Source of the DNA: an uncultured Clostridia bacterium
GTDB taxonomy: Bacteria; Bacillota; Clostridia; Oscillospirales; Ruminococcaceae
Reading direction: 5' to 3'
Length of the DNA stretch: 64,000 bases
Assembly (NCBI GenBank): GCA_947625375.1
Contig: CANQOC010000006.1
Location: 1-64,000, forward strand
The notes below the pieces were generated by a model. The model did not search any database. It had not been told where the DNA came from and was given only the letters and a program-made list of their open reading frames with translations. Of this stretch, positions 42,604 to 50,398 are shown one piece after another; the stretch's first letter is position 1, and the number at the start of each line of letters is the position of its first letter. A program made the translations under genes and the position numbers.

Positions 42604-42694
42604 AGAAATAGCAAAAACATCAAAATGCTGCGTTCCGCTGTCCTCCGTATTTCATCACATCCCTTTAACCAACCCAAATTCTGCCACATATCAA

Positions 42695-42915
42695 AACGCG
42701 GCCGTCCTCCCGACAAGGGACGACGGCCGTCGCGGTACCACCCTTTTTACCGGATAAATCCGGTCACTTTCGTGCCTTAACGCGGCATACGTCTGTGCTT
42801 GGACACACAGAAGCTCGCGGGTGTCCTTTGCTGCCGGCATCACAGAGCGCTTTCACCTCCCGCGCTCTCTCTTTAATGCTCTGCCGCGCTACTCTCCCGT
42901 TCTGCGCTTTTTAGT
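42695..42915 (-). promoter_or_regulatory. T-box leader (His/Asp type)
   Basis: On the minus strand: stem I begins near GGGAGAGTAGCGCGG. The apical part has AGAGAGAG and GGTGAAAGCGCTCT. The specifier loop reads AAAGGACACC directly above CCGCG, holding GAC (Asp, 42825-42823) overlapping CAC (His, 42823-42821). The T-box GGGTGGTACCGCG is at 42743-42731, and a long terminator (GCGGCCGTC arms with TTTT) ends near 42697. It senses uncharged tRNA and would allow readthrough. The only synthetase genes downstream on this strand are hisS and aspS, 1.1 kb away. Confidence 0.9.
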
Positions 42916-42919
42916 TGTG

Positions 42920-43315
42920 TTATCTCATCAGCTCGCGCCAGTCGAGGTCGCCCCTTTCAAGCGCCATGATGAGTGCTTCCGCGGTTGCGATATTGGTCGC
43001 CGCGGGGATATTGTGTACATCACAAAGTCTGAGCAAATCGTGCTCGTTCGGTTCGTTGGGTTTTCGGTTTAGGGGGTCGCGGAAGAAAATGAGCAAGTCA
43101 ATCTCGTTGCAGGAAATCTTTGCGCCTATCTGCTGACAGCCGCCCTGTGAGCCTATAAGATATTGCTGAATACTGAGACCGGTCGCCTCGGACACCTGTT
43201 TTCCGGTGGTGCCGGTGGCGCAGAGGGAATGCTTACTCAAAATTCCGCTGTAAGCGATGCAGAACTGAATCATCAGCTCTTTTTTGGAGTCATGTGCAAT
43301 AAGGGCTATGTGCAT
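42920..43315 (-). CDS. mgsA: methylglyoxal synthase
   Basis: Converts dihydroxyacetone phosphate to methylglyoxal and phosphate, a bypass of lower glycolysis under phosphate limitation or sugar overload. The 131-residue product begins MHIALIAHDSKKELMIQFC. It has ATGTTGKQVSEATGL for phosphate binding and GSQGGCQQIGAKISCNEIDLLIFFRDPLNRKPNEPNEHDLLRLCDVHNIPAATNIATAEALI, the full family pattern. The ATG at 43315 follows AAGGAGGGGCGTC; the open extension to 43396 has no ribosome site. The gene ends five to ten bases before the T-box leader begins, so the T-box transcript may be a continuation of mgsA transcription. Confidence 0.95.
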   Translation of the reverse strand: MHIALIAHDSKKELMIQFCIAYSGILSKHSLCATGTTGKQVSEATGLSIQQYLIGSQGGCQQIGAKISCNEIDLLIFFRDPLNRKPNEPNEHDLLRLCDVHNIPAATNIATAEALIMALERGDLDWRELMR

Positions 43316-43454
43316 GACGCCCCTCCTTTGTCTTTCGTTATATAGCTTCTGAGGATTGTGCAGTTTTATAATAACACAAATCTTCGGATTTGTCAAAGAG
43401 TTTTAAGCCTGTTTTTTAAAAATCATGAAATTTTTACAAAAACTCCACAAAACT

Positions 43455-45533
43455 TTATCCCTGTACCACTATGCTCTTCAAAGTCCCGTTCCCCAAGTCC
43501 TCCGTTTTCGACTCATATCCGTAATAAGCCTCGATTATTTTCCTGACGAGATACTTTGAATACTCGCCGTTTTCGATGACGATTGAAAACGCAATTTCGG
43601 GGTCGTCGGCGGGATAGAACCCGACCGCGGTCGAATTCTGCGTCGCCTTGTTCGACGCCTGCGGAGTGCCGGTCTTGATTGCCGCGGGATAGGGGAGCGC
43701 GTCAAGCGAAAACTGCGCAAGATATGCGTTCTTCTCGTTCGTCTTCGCATATGTCGCCGAGGTCGTATTTGCCGCCGCAAGCTTCATTCCCTCAATAAGC
43801 GGCTCATAAACCGGGTTTTTCTCCTCAATCTGCGCCATCACCTCCGGCTCGGTGCGCTCGACCGTCTCGGTCATGTTATAGTCCCAGACCGAGTCGACAA
43901 GGTGCGGGCGGAACCTCGTCCCCCTGTTCGCAATCGTCGACGCCAAAACGCACATCTGCAGCGGAGTGACGCCGACCTCCGACTGCCCGATAGCGGCCTG
44001 AAGCACCTGCCCGACCGTCCAGTCGAGACCGAGTCCCGCAAAGGTATCGGGACAGGCGAGATACCCCTTCGAGCTGCTTATTTCAAGTCCCGGGTCTTCG
44101 CTCAACCCGTAAAGCCGCTCATATTCCATCAGCCGGTCGAGTCCGAGCTCCTGCACGACCTGATAGAAGAAGATGTTACAGCTCTTCTGTATCGCGGTGA
44201 CGACGTTGATGCTCCCGTGACTTCCGGTGCAGTGCACCTCGATGTCGAGGAACTGCATATTCCGGTGACAGCTCAGCATCGTGTTACTGTCGATGACTCC
44301 CTCGGCGAGCGCCGCCGTCGCCGTAACCGTCTTCATCACCGAACCCGGGCGGTAAAGACCGTCGGTCGCGCGGTTATAAAGCGGCTGACCCTCCGCGCCG
44401 AGAACGGCGGAATAGTCGCCGATAAGGTCGTTTATGTCGTAATTCGGATAGGTCGCCATTCCCTTGACCGCGCCGGTCTTAACGTCCATCACGACGATGG
44501 CGCCGGCGGAGCAGTCGGTAAAGTCATACCCGTCCTTGACGAGCGTCCCGTCGGCGAGCGAGTGGATAAAGTCGCCGAGAATGTTCTGGAGCTTCCCCTG
44601 AAATTCGCTGTCAATCGTCAGCATAACCGTCCGTCCGGGGACGGCCTCTTTCGTGACGGTCTCCGAAACGGTGCCGTCGCTCGAAACGGTGACGGTCTTT
44701 TCGCCCCGCTCTCCGCGAAGCTCCGACTCCATCGACCTCTCGATTCCCGCCTTTCCGACGGTGTCGTTCATAAGGTATCCCTCGGCCTTGAGCCGCTCAT
44801 ATTCCTCGGCATAAATCGGCCCGACATACCCTATCCCGTGCGGGAAGATGTTCCCCGAGGAATAAACCCGGACCGCGTCCTCGACGACCCCCGCCCCCGG
44901 GAGCACCCCCGCGAGCTCGCGCACCTTCGCCGCCGTCTTCTGGGGCACGTCCTTTATAAAGACGTGGTCGTTCGACGACGAAAAGTCCCCGAGTATCATC
45001 TGGTACCGAATCCCCGCGACGGTCCGCTTTTCGGCCTCGGAATATGTCTCGGGAATCTCGAACATGTCGATAAGCGCGTCGACGCAGTTCTGCGCGGTCG
45101 CATATGTGTTCAGCCTCAGTTTTTTGAGGACCGTCGTCACCTTCGACGACGTCTCCGGCTCGGTGTATTCATAAGGCTTTTCGCGGGTTATCGGAAGCTC
45201 GTCGAGCCACATCAGCCCGTCCTCCTCCATCAGCTCGGCAAGCCTTAAAAGCACGTCGTTCTGTGCCTCTCTCTCCTCCGGGAAGAACGCCGACGTTATG
45301 ACGACGTTATAAGACACCCGGTTTTCGACGAGCGGCTTACCGTTGATGTCGACAATCTGTCCCCGCGCGGCGGAAATATTCTGCACCGCCGTCTTCGACG
45401 AGCGCGACATTTCAAGGTATTTTGCGCCGTCGACGACCTGTATCTTCATAAGCGTCGAACCGGCAAACACCACCGCCGCAAAGAGCAAAAGCGCGACAGC
45501 GGCTATTCTTGCAATCTCAAAAAATCGTTTCAT
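43455..45533 (-). CDS. class B penicillin-binding protein (PBP2/MrdA-like)
   Basis: A transpeptidase for cell-wall elongation. The 692-residue protein has one N-terminal membrane anchor (residues 10-28), a dimerisation domain beginning ARGQIVDINGKPLVENRVSYNV, and the transpeptidase domain with active-site S398-x-x-K401 (RPGSVMK), SCN (451-453) and KTG (in AAIKTGTPQ). It starts 11 bases after mreD and is the last gene of the operon mreB-mreC-mreD-pbp2, which together form the rod-shape (elongasome) machine at the inner membrane. Compared with E. coli PBP2 it carries an insertion of about 60 residues near position 95-190, as in clostridial homologues. Confidence 0.93.
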   Translation of the reverse strand: MKRFFEIARIAAVALLLFAAVVFAGSTLMKIQVVDGAKYLEMSRSSKTAVQNISAARGQIVDINGKPLVENRVSYNVVITSAFFPEEREAQNDVLLRLAELMEEDGLMWLDELPITREKPYEYTEPETSSKVTTVLKKLRLNTYATAQNCVDALIDMFEIPETYSEAEKRTVAGIRYQMILGDFSSSNDHVFIKDVPQKTAAKVRELAGVLPGAGVVEDAVRVYSSGNIFPHGIGYVGPIYAEEYERLKAEGYLMNDTVGKAGIERSMESELRGERGEKTVTVSSDGTVSETVTKEAVPGRTVMLTIDSEFQGKLQNILGDFIHSLADGTLVKDGYDFTDCSAGAIVVMDVKTGAVKGMATYPNYDINDLIGDYSAVLGAEGQPLYNRATDGLYRPGSVMKTVTATAALAEGVIDSNTMLSCHRNMQFLDIEVHCTGSHGSINVVTAIQKSCNIFFYQVVQELGLDRLMEYERLYGLSEDPGLEISSSKGYLACPDTFAGLGLDWTVGQVLQAAIGQSEVGVTPLQMCVLASTIANRGTRFRPHLVDSVWDYNMTETVERTEPEVMAQIEEKNPVYEPLIEGMKLAAANTTSATYAKTNEKNAYLAQFSLDALPYPAAIKTGTPQASNKATQNSTAVGFYPADDPEIAFSIVIENGEYSKYLVRKIIEAYYGYESKTEDLGNGTLKSIVVQG

Positions 45534-45544
45534 AAGTCACCCCG

Positions 45545-46117
45545 TCAGATGCGCTCGATGTTTTCGTCCTGCTCCTCAAGTCCGAGCTTCCGCGGAATCC
45601 CGCAGAGCCGTTCGAGGATATATATGCCGGCGAACACCGGCAGGGACCAGCCGAGGGTCTTTAATGCCGAGGGAATAAGCCGGTACTTAAGCACAAGCTC
45701 ATACCCCTCGTATGCCCAGATTTTATAGTAAAAATAATAGTCGATATAAAGATATATCCCGCCGATGACCGCGAACACCCAGATAAAGTTGAGGATATTC
45801 CGTCTCAAAAGGCTTCCGAACAGCGCCGACGCCGCCGCACAGCAAAGGCAGAGCCAGAGCGCCGTGAACCCCGGGAGCTTTCCGAGCGCGACGTCGAGCA
45901 AAAGTCCCGCCGCCGAGCCGAATATCGCCGACGGAATCTCGCGCTCAAAGACCGCAATCCCCGCCGCGAGCGGAAACAGAATCAGCGCCTTCGCGCCGCC
46001 GCTCCCCGACGTAAGCGATACATAAGCCGCTGCCGCGAACACCGACAGCACAATCCACTTTATCGCGGTCTTGACCCCGGGTTTAACGCGCCCCTCGCCG
46101 CGTTCATTCTTCTTCAT
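45545..46117 (-). CDS. mreD: rod-shape protein MreD
   Basis: A 190-residue membrane protein with five to six hydrophobic segments (IKWIVLSVFAAAAYVSL, GGAKALILFPLAAGIAVF, AIFGSAAGLLLDVALG, TALWLCLCCAAASALFGSLL, FIWVFAVIGGIYLYIDYYFYY). Position between mreC and pbp2 and topology identify it as MreD, which links MreC and MreB to the elongation synthases. I place the start at the ATG at 46117 (KKNERGEGRVKPG), preceded by AAAGGGG; this overlaps the end of mreC by 14 bases. The frame is open much further upstream, but that stretch lies inside mreC in another frame. Confidence 0.85.
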   Translation of the reverse strand: MKKNERGEGRVKPGVKTAIKWIVLSVFAAAAYVSLTSGSGGAKALILFPLAAGIAVFEREIPSAIFGSAAGLLLDVALGKLPGFTALWLCLCCAAASALFGSLLRRNILNFIWVFAVIGGIYLYIDYYFYYKIWAYEGYELVLKYRLIPSALKTLGWSLPVFAGIYILERLCGIPRKLGLEEQDENIERI

Positions 46118-46958
46118 ATCCCGACCCCTTTCCGTCAAAGTCGGTGATGACAAAGACCGTCTTAAGAGCAAGAGGGTCGACCGACGGGGTGATAAGTCCG
46201 CTCCGCGAAAGTCCGTTCGGGGCGATAAAGGTATCCCCCGCGCGCCCGACGACCAGTCCGCGCGGCACAAGTCCGCTGTACCCCGAGGTGATGATGATGT
46301 CGCCGTCGCGCATCTCACATTCAAGCGGTATATACACCATTCTGATGTTCCCGTCAAGCGCGAGCTCATAGCTCCCCTCGGTGACTCCGGTCTCTCCGGT
46401 GCGGACGCAGTACACGCCGAGCGAAATGTCGTTCGACAGGACCGTCGTGACCTTCGAGTATGTGTATTCGACCTCGGTGACATATCCGACAAACCCGTTT
46501 GCCGTCACCACCGGGTCATAGTATTCAATTCCGTCCTTTTCGCCCTTGTCGATAAAGAACGAGCCGTAAACGTCGTTCGCGGTACGCCCGATTACGGTGC
46601 AGGGTTCGGAAAGCTCGATTCCGTCGCTCGATTCCGCAAGGTCAATCATCTCGCGGAGGTGGTCGTTTTCCTGCATCACCTGGGTATAGTCCGACATCTG
46701 CGCGATAAGCTCCGCCATCTCTTCTTTAAGGCGGATATTTTCGTCATAATAGTCCCGCGCGTTGATGAGCATATCAATCGTCTCGGTGACGGCGTCGGAA
46801 ATACGGTTCGAGAACTTCTGTATCGGACTGAACGCCCGGCCGATTGCCGAGCTTATCGCGTTGGAGGAGCTCACGGCCGCGTAAATCATTATTCCGGACA
46901 AAAACGCCGCTATGCACGCGATGACGATGAACTTTTTTGAGCGGAAAAATTCTTTCAG
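46104..46958 (-). CDS. mreC: rod-shape protein MreC, probable CTG start
   Basis: MreC is the bitopic membrane protein that organises the elongasome outside the membrane. The product has a coiled-coil (about residues 60-95) and the two-barrel domain (VIGRTANDVYGSFFIDKGEKDGI...GYSGLVPRGLVVGRAGD). Starting at the first ATG or TTG (46889 or 46901) would delete most of the membrane anchor. Upstream in frame lies L-KEFFRSKKFIVIACIAAFLSGIMIYAAV, the typical MreC N-terminus, and its only plausible initiator is a CTG at 46958, with GGAGG 8 bases before it. With CTG the protein has 284 residues, as expected. Confidence 0.88.
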   Translation of the reverse strand: MKEFFRSKKFIVIACIAAFLSGIMIYAAVSSSNAISSAIGRAFSPIQKFSNRISDAVTETIDMLINARDYYDENIRLKEEMAELIAQMSDYTQVMQENDHLREMIDLAESSDGIELSEPCTVIGRTANDVYGSFFIDKGEKDGIEYYDPVVTANGFVGYVTEVEYTYSKVTTVLSNDISLGVYCVRTGETGVTEGSYELALDGNIRMVYIPLECEMRDGDIIITSGYSGLVPRGLVVGRAGDTFIAPNGLSRSGLITPSVDPLALKTVFVITDFDGKGSGYEEE

Positions 46959-46982
46959 ACCGCACCCCTCCTTTCATAAAGT

Positions 46983-47018
46983 CAGAGAATGGAGAACAGC
47001 CTCCCATTCTCCATTCAA
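46983..47018 (-). other. hairpin between mreB and mreC
   Basis: GAATGGAGAA (46987-46996) pairs with TTCTCCATTC (47007-47016). No T-run follows on the coding strand, so it is more likely an mRNA processing, stability or attenuation element than a terminator. Confidence 0.6.
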
Positions 47019-47045
47019 AGATATTCAGCTAATGCCGCGGTTCCG

Positions 47046-48059
47046 TCATACTCCCTCGCCGTTAAGGACGTCCTGAAGCTCCTCAATGTTGTCAAGAAGC
47101 TTTCCGGTCCCGTCGACGACGCAGTCGAGCGGGCGCTCGGCAATGTGAACCGGAATTCCGGTCTCCTCGTTGATAAGCCTGTCGAGTCCTCTTAAGAGAG
47201 CGCCGCCTCCCGCAAGGGTGATTCCCGCGTCGATGATGTCGGCCGAAAGCTCCGGCGGAGTGCGCTCAAGGGTGACCTTTATCGCCTCGATAATGTGCGA
47301 CAGCGACTCGGAAAGCGCATCCCTGATTTCCTCCGAGGTGACGGAGATGTTCTCGGGAAGACCGGTCAGGAGGTTGCGCCCCTTGATTTCAAGCTCGGTG
47401 TCCTCGTCGGTTGGATACGCCGAGCCGATGGAAATCTTAATCTGTTCCGCGGTGCGCTCGCCGATGAGGAGGTTATATTTTTTCTTGATGAAGTTGATAA
47501 TCGAGTTGTCGAACTCGTCTCCCGCGACCCTTACCGAGCGGCTGGTGACGATTCCGCAGAGCGAAATGACCGCGACCTCGCTGGTGCCGCCGCCGATGTC
47601 GACTATCATCGAGCCGGTAGGGGACTCGACCGGAAGACCCGCGCCGATTGCCGCCGCCATGGGCTCTTCAATAATCGCGACCCTCTTTGCGCCCGCGCCC
47701 TCGGCGGCCTCCTTGACCGCTCGGCGCTCGACAGCCGTAACCCCCGAGGGTATGCAGATGATGACCCTCGCCTTTGTGAACGGGTTCCCGAGGGCCTTTC
47801 TGATGAATTCCTGGAGCATCGCGGTGGTCATGTCGAAGTCGGCGATAACGCCGTCCTTAAGGGGCCTTACCGCGCGAATCGAGCCCGGGGTGCGCCCGAT
47901 GATGTTTTTGGCCTCCATTCCGACGTATTTAACGACGTCGGTTTTGGTGTCGACCGCGACGACCGAAGGCTCGCGGAGGATTATCCCCTTCCCCTTGGCA
48001 TATACAAGCGTATTGGCGGTGCCGAGGTCGATTCCTATATCTTTCTTGAACATACTCAT
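47046..48059 (-). CDS. mreB: actin-like rod-shape protein MreB
   Basis: Polymerises under the membrane and guides elongasome movement. The 337-residue protein begins [32 protein letters not shown]. It contains the actin-fold phosphate loops ([27 protein letters not shown]), the hinge [15 protein letters not shown] and [17 protein letters not shown] near the C-terminus. An AAGGAA ribosome site precedes the ATG. It is the first gene of the mreBCD-pbp2 operon, driven by a promoter with an inverted repeat over the -10 box. Confidence 0.97.
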   Translation of the reverse strand: MSMFKKDIGIDLGTANTLVYAKGKGIILREPSVVAVDTKTDVVKYVGMEAKNIIGRTPGSIRAVRPLKDGVIADFDMTTAMLQEFIRKALGNPFTKARVIICIPSGVTAVERRAVKEAAEGAGAKRVAIIEEPMAAAIGAGLPVESPTGSMIVDIGGGTSEVAVISLCGIVTSRSVRVAGDEFDNSIINFIKKKYNLLIGERTAEQIKISIGSAYPTDEDTELEIKGRNLLTGLPENISVTSEEIRDALSESLSHIIEAIKVTLERTPPELSADIIDAGITLAGGGALLRGLDRLINEETGIPVHIAERPLDCVVDGTGKLLDNIEELQDVLNGEGV

Positions 48060-48085
48060 TTTACCATTCCTTTTTCTATTATTTC

Positions 48086-48121
48086 GGTGTTAAGTATAAC
48101 ACATTTACACCGAAGTTACAA
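48086..48121 (-). promoter_or_regulatory. promoter of mreBCD with inverted repeat
   Basis: On the minus strand TTGTAA (48116-48121), 17 bases, TATACT (48093-48098). TTCGGTGT and ACACCGAA form an 8-bp inverted repeat on either side of the -10 box (about 48083-48114), a possible operator. Confidence 0.7.
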
Positions 48122-48131
48122 GAGGGAAAAC

Positions 48132-48157
48132 AAAAAAACCTCCGTAAAATGCGGAGG
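48132..48157 (-). terminator. terminator after the coat-protein gene
   Basis: On the minus strand CCTCCG (48157-48152) pairs with CGGAGG (48144-48139), followed by seven T residues. Confidence 0.85.
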
Positions 48158-48228
48158 AATTTTTACGCAATATGTAACCCCGCGTTGGCGCCGCGGGGCA
48201 AGAGTGTATCATCAGATGAGAAAAATGT

Positions 48229-48690
48229 CTATTCGTTGGGGTACATGCTGTTCTGTGACATATATGCCCAAAGCTTTTCGCCGTGCTGCTGCTCCTCCGC
48301 CTGAATGTGATTCAGCGCCTTTCGCGCGGCGGGGTCGGTGAACTCGAACACGCTGACGTCATACAGCGACGACGCGTGCTTCTCCGAGGCGAGCATATCG
48401 GTGCAGAGAAACTTGTCGATGTCCCTCGACATCTCGTCGGCATAGCTCACCTTTGTGCACCAGCGGTTGTTTTCGTTCTGAAGACCCGTCGGCATCTGCG
48501 GCACAGTCCCCGTGAGCATCTGGTTGATGGAATCGTAGTGGCTGCGCTCGGTCTGCGCCATTTCGCTGAACAGGTTCTTAAGCTCGTCGGCACAGGCGTC
48601 ACAGCTGTACTTGTCATACTTTTCCCAACAAAGCTTTTCCTGACCCTTGAGGTCCTTCAAAAGCGATGTTTCCTTCGGTGATAAGGTCAT
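48229..48690 (-). CDS. CotF-like spore coat protein (ferritin-like fold)
   Basis: A 153-residue, largely helical protein with a Glu/His pattern (QEKLCWEKYDKYSCDACADELKNLFSEMAQTERSHYDSI at the start, HIQAEEQQHGEKLWAYM at the end) resembling CotF-type coat proteins, which share a ferritin-like bundle. I start it at the ATG 48690, 8 bases after AAGGAG; the GTG at 48699 overlaps that site. Its presence supports a spore-forming host. It has its own terminator; its promoter may be recognised by a sporulation sigma factor, but I cannot establish the class. Confidence 0.78.
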   Translation of the reverse strand: MTLSPKETSLLKDLKGQEKLCWEKYDKYSCDACADELKNLFSEMAQTERSHYDSINQMLTGTVPQMPTGLQNENNRWCTKVSYADEMSRDIDKFLCTDMLASEKHASSLYDVSVFEFTDPAARKALNHIQAEEQQHGEKLWAYMSQNSMYPNE

Positions 48691-48755
48691 AACTGACACT
48701 CCTTTTCTATAAGATGTGCCTATTATGCCCCGAAAAGGAAGCGATTATACCGAAA

Positions 48756-49211
48756 TCAGAGCTTTTCCGCCGCCTTTACCGCGTCGTGCATCGCCCGAAT
48801 TTCGCCGAGCGCCTTTTCAAGCGCCTTTTCCGCGTCGCCGAGCGTCGAGTCGAGCCTGTCGGTCATCGCGCGCCGAATACTCTGGTCCATCTGCTTCGCC
48901 TGCGCGGTAAGGTCGTTGGCGGCCTCCTGTGCCCTCTTGACTATCTCGCTCTCCGAGACAAGCGTCTTTGCGCGCTCCTCGGCGTTTTTGATGATTTCCT
49001 CGGCCTGTACGTTTGCGTCCGAGATGATGTCGGTGCGGTCGGCGACCATCTGCTTCGCCTTTTTAATCTCGGTCGGAAGATTATAGCGGATGTTGTCGAT
49101 ATATTCGCGGAGCTTTTCCGAATCGACCATGCACTTTTTATTCGAGAAGGGCACGGTCACCGACTTGTCGAGAAGGTCGTCCATCATTTCAAGAATTTCG
49201 TCAATAGTCAT
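48756..49211 (-). CDS. coiled-coil protein, DivIVA / ATPase-subunit-like
   Basis: A 151-residue, strongly helical protein. The N-terminus (TIDEILEMMDDLLDKSVTVPFSNKKCMVDSEKLREYIDNIRYNLPTEIKKAKQMVADR) is followed by a continuous coiled coil rich in Ala, Glu, Lys and Arg (IISDANVQAEEIIKNAEERAKTLVSESEIVKRAQEAANDL). Homologues are commonly placed beside coaD in Clostridia and annotated as DivIVA-like or vacuolar-ATPase subunit H-like proteins on coiled-coil similarity alone; the real role is unknown. It is 17 bases after coaD and is the third gene of rsmD-coaD-this. Confidence 0.75.
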   Translation of the reverse strand: MTIDEILEMMDDLLDKSVTVPFSNKKCMVDSEKLREYIDNIRYNLPTEIKKAKQMVADRTDIISDANVQAEEIIKNAEERAKTLVSESEIVKRAQEAANDLTAQAKQMDQSIRRAMTDRLDSTLGDAEKALEKALGEIRAMHDAVKAAEKL

Positions 49212-49228
49212 TTCAATAACCTCTTTCT

Positions 49229-49726
49229 TTATCCTTTAGTCTTGTTTAAAAGCCGTTTTACAATCCGCTCGGATATCCTTTCGGGGACAAATCCCGAAAT
49301 GTCGCCGCCGAACGAGGCGACCTCGCGGACCATGCTCGAGCTGAGATACATGTTGTCCTCCTTTGTCACCAAAAACACCGTTTCGGCGTCGGGACAAAGC
49401 TTTTTGTTGATGAGCGCCATCTGAAACTCATACTCAAAGTCGGTCATCGCGCGAAGACCCTTGACGATTGCACATGCGCCGTTGTCCCTGACATAGTCCG
49501 CCAATAGTCCGTCGAGCCGGTCGACCGAAATGTTCGGAATGTCGGCTGTGACCTCTTTAATCATCTCAATCCGCTCCTCCGCGGAAAAACAGGGGACCTT
49601 GTCCCGATTGATTGACACCAGCACCGTAACGCGGTCGAAGAGCTTCGCCGCCCTCTGCATAATGTCAAGGTGCCCGAGCGTCACCGGGTCAAAGCTTCCC
49701 GGACATACCGCAAGCCTTTCTTTCAT
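49229..49726 (-). CDS. coaD: phosphopantetheine adenylyltransferase
   Basis: Transfers AMP from ATP to 4'-phosphopantetheine, the penultimate step of coenzyme A synthesis. The 165-residue product has the nucleotidyltransferase motif GSFDPVTLGHLDI (10-22), KGLRAMTDFEYEFQMALINKKL, and YLSSSMVREVASFGGDISGFVP at the C-terminus. It begins 6 bases after rsmD, the usual Firmicute pairing, and both are probably translated from one mRNA. Confidence 0.97.
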   Translation of the reverse strand: MKERLAVCPGSFDPVTLGHLDIMQRAAKLFDRVTVLVSINRDKVPCFSAEERIEMIKEVTADIPNISVDRLDGLLADYVRDNGACAIVKGLRAMTDFEYEFQMALINKKLCPDAETVFLVTKEDNMYLSSSMVREVASFGGDISGFVPERISERIVKRLLNKTKG

Positions 49727-49732
49727 AATCCG

Positions 49733-50272
49733 TCAGTCCTCCGCTCTGAATGTTGTGACCGCGACGTGTTTGCCGTAGCCGTATTCCTTAATCTTCACAA
49801 GCCTTCCGTATCTGTCGCCGAGCGCAAGTCCCGCCTCGTGCTCACAGACGACCGTCCCGCCGTCCGAAATCTTTTTCTCCAAAAGCGGCAGGACTTCGTC
49901 CAAAAGTCCTTTATTATAAGGCGGGTCCAAAAGCGCGATGTCGAAGACCGGCGACGTCTTAAGGTAGTCGGCGGCGTCGGACCAGACGATTTTTGCGCGG
50001 CCCAAGAAGCCGCAGGCGTCGACGTTCTTTTTGATGATGTCGACCGAGCGCCGCCCGAGGTCGACGATAACGGCCGAATCCGCCCCGCGGCTGAGCGCCT
50101 CGATTCCGAGCTGTCCGCAGCCTCCGAAGAGGTCGAGGACCCGCGCCCCGGGGATATCGAACTGTATCACCGAGAAAATCGCCTCTTTGACCTTGTCGGT
50201 GGTCGGGCGGACCTCGTCGCCCTCGAGGGTGATAAGCCGCTTTCCCCTCGCCGTTCCTGTAATAACTCTCAT
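49733..50272 (-). CDS. rsmD: 16S rRNA (guanine966-N2)-methyltransferase
   Basis: Methylates G966 of 16S rRNA. The 179-residue protein begins MRVITGTARGKRLITLEGDEVRPTTDKVKEAIFSVIQ. It has the AdoMet-binding motif DLFGGCGQLG (47-56; the common form is DLFAGSGALG) and the catalytic DPPY (116-119). It is the first gene of rsmD-coaD-coiled-coil, 127 bases downstream of the uvrC stop. Confidence 0.95.
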   Translation of the reverse strand: MRVITGTARGKRLITLEGDEVRPTTDKVKEAIFSVIQFDIPGARVLDLFGGCGQLGIEALSRGADSAVIVDLGRRSVDIIKKNVDACGFLGRAKIVWSDAADYLKTSPVFDIALLDPPYNKGLLDEVLPLLEKKISDGGTVVCEHEAGLALGDRYGRLVKIKEYGYGKHVAVTTFRAED

Positions 50273-50398
50273 ATCTGATGCTCCAATCCAAGCGTGTCGA
50301 ATCTATTATAACCAATTCTTCCCCGCTTGTCCATAGTATTCGGCGAAAAAAGGCTAATCCTGTCCTAAAAGCGTTCTGCCCTCCGGCTTCTGCACGCT

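Larger units (their letters stand above)
41640..42690. repeat. intergenic repeat block 7, between T-box and hisS
   Basis: About 1.05 kb without genes. A roughly 240-bp unit (tail module, four-way junction, GCCG(T/A)(C/T)AGGCGG, CCCTTCCCATGTGGGAAGGG palindrome) is repeated in tandem at 41755 and 41996, with a third partial copy at 42320-42420. The triple palindrome (42494-42603) completes the block. Confidence 0.85.

Noticed and set aside
45545..46492. Extending mreD to 46492
   Set aside because: The extra 125 codons lie within mreC in another frame; the membrane protein proper begins at 46117 with a ribosome site.
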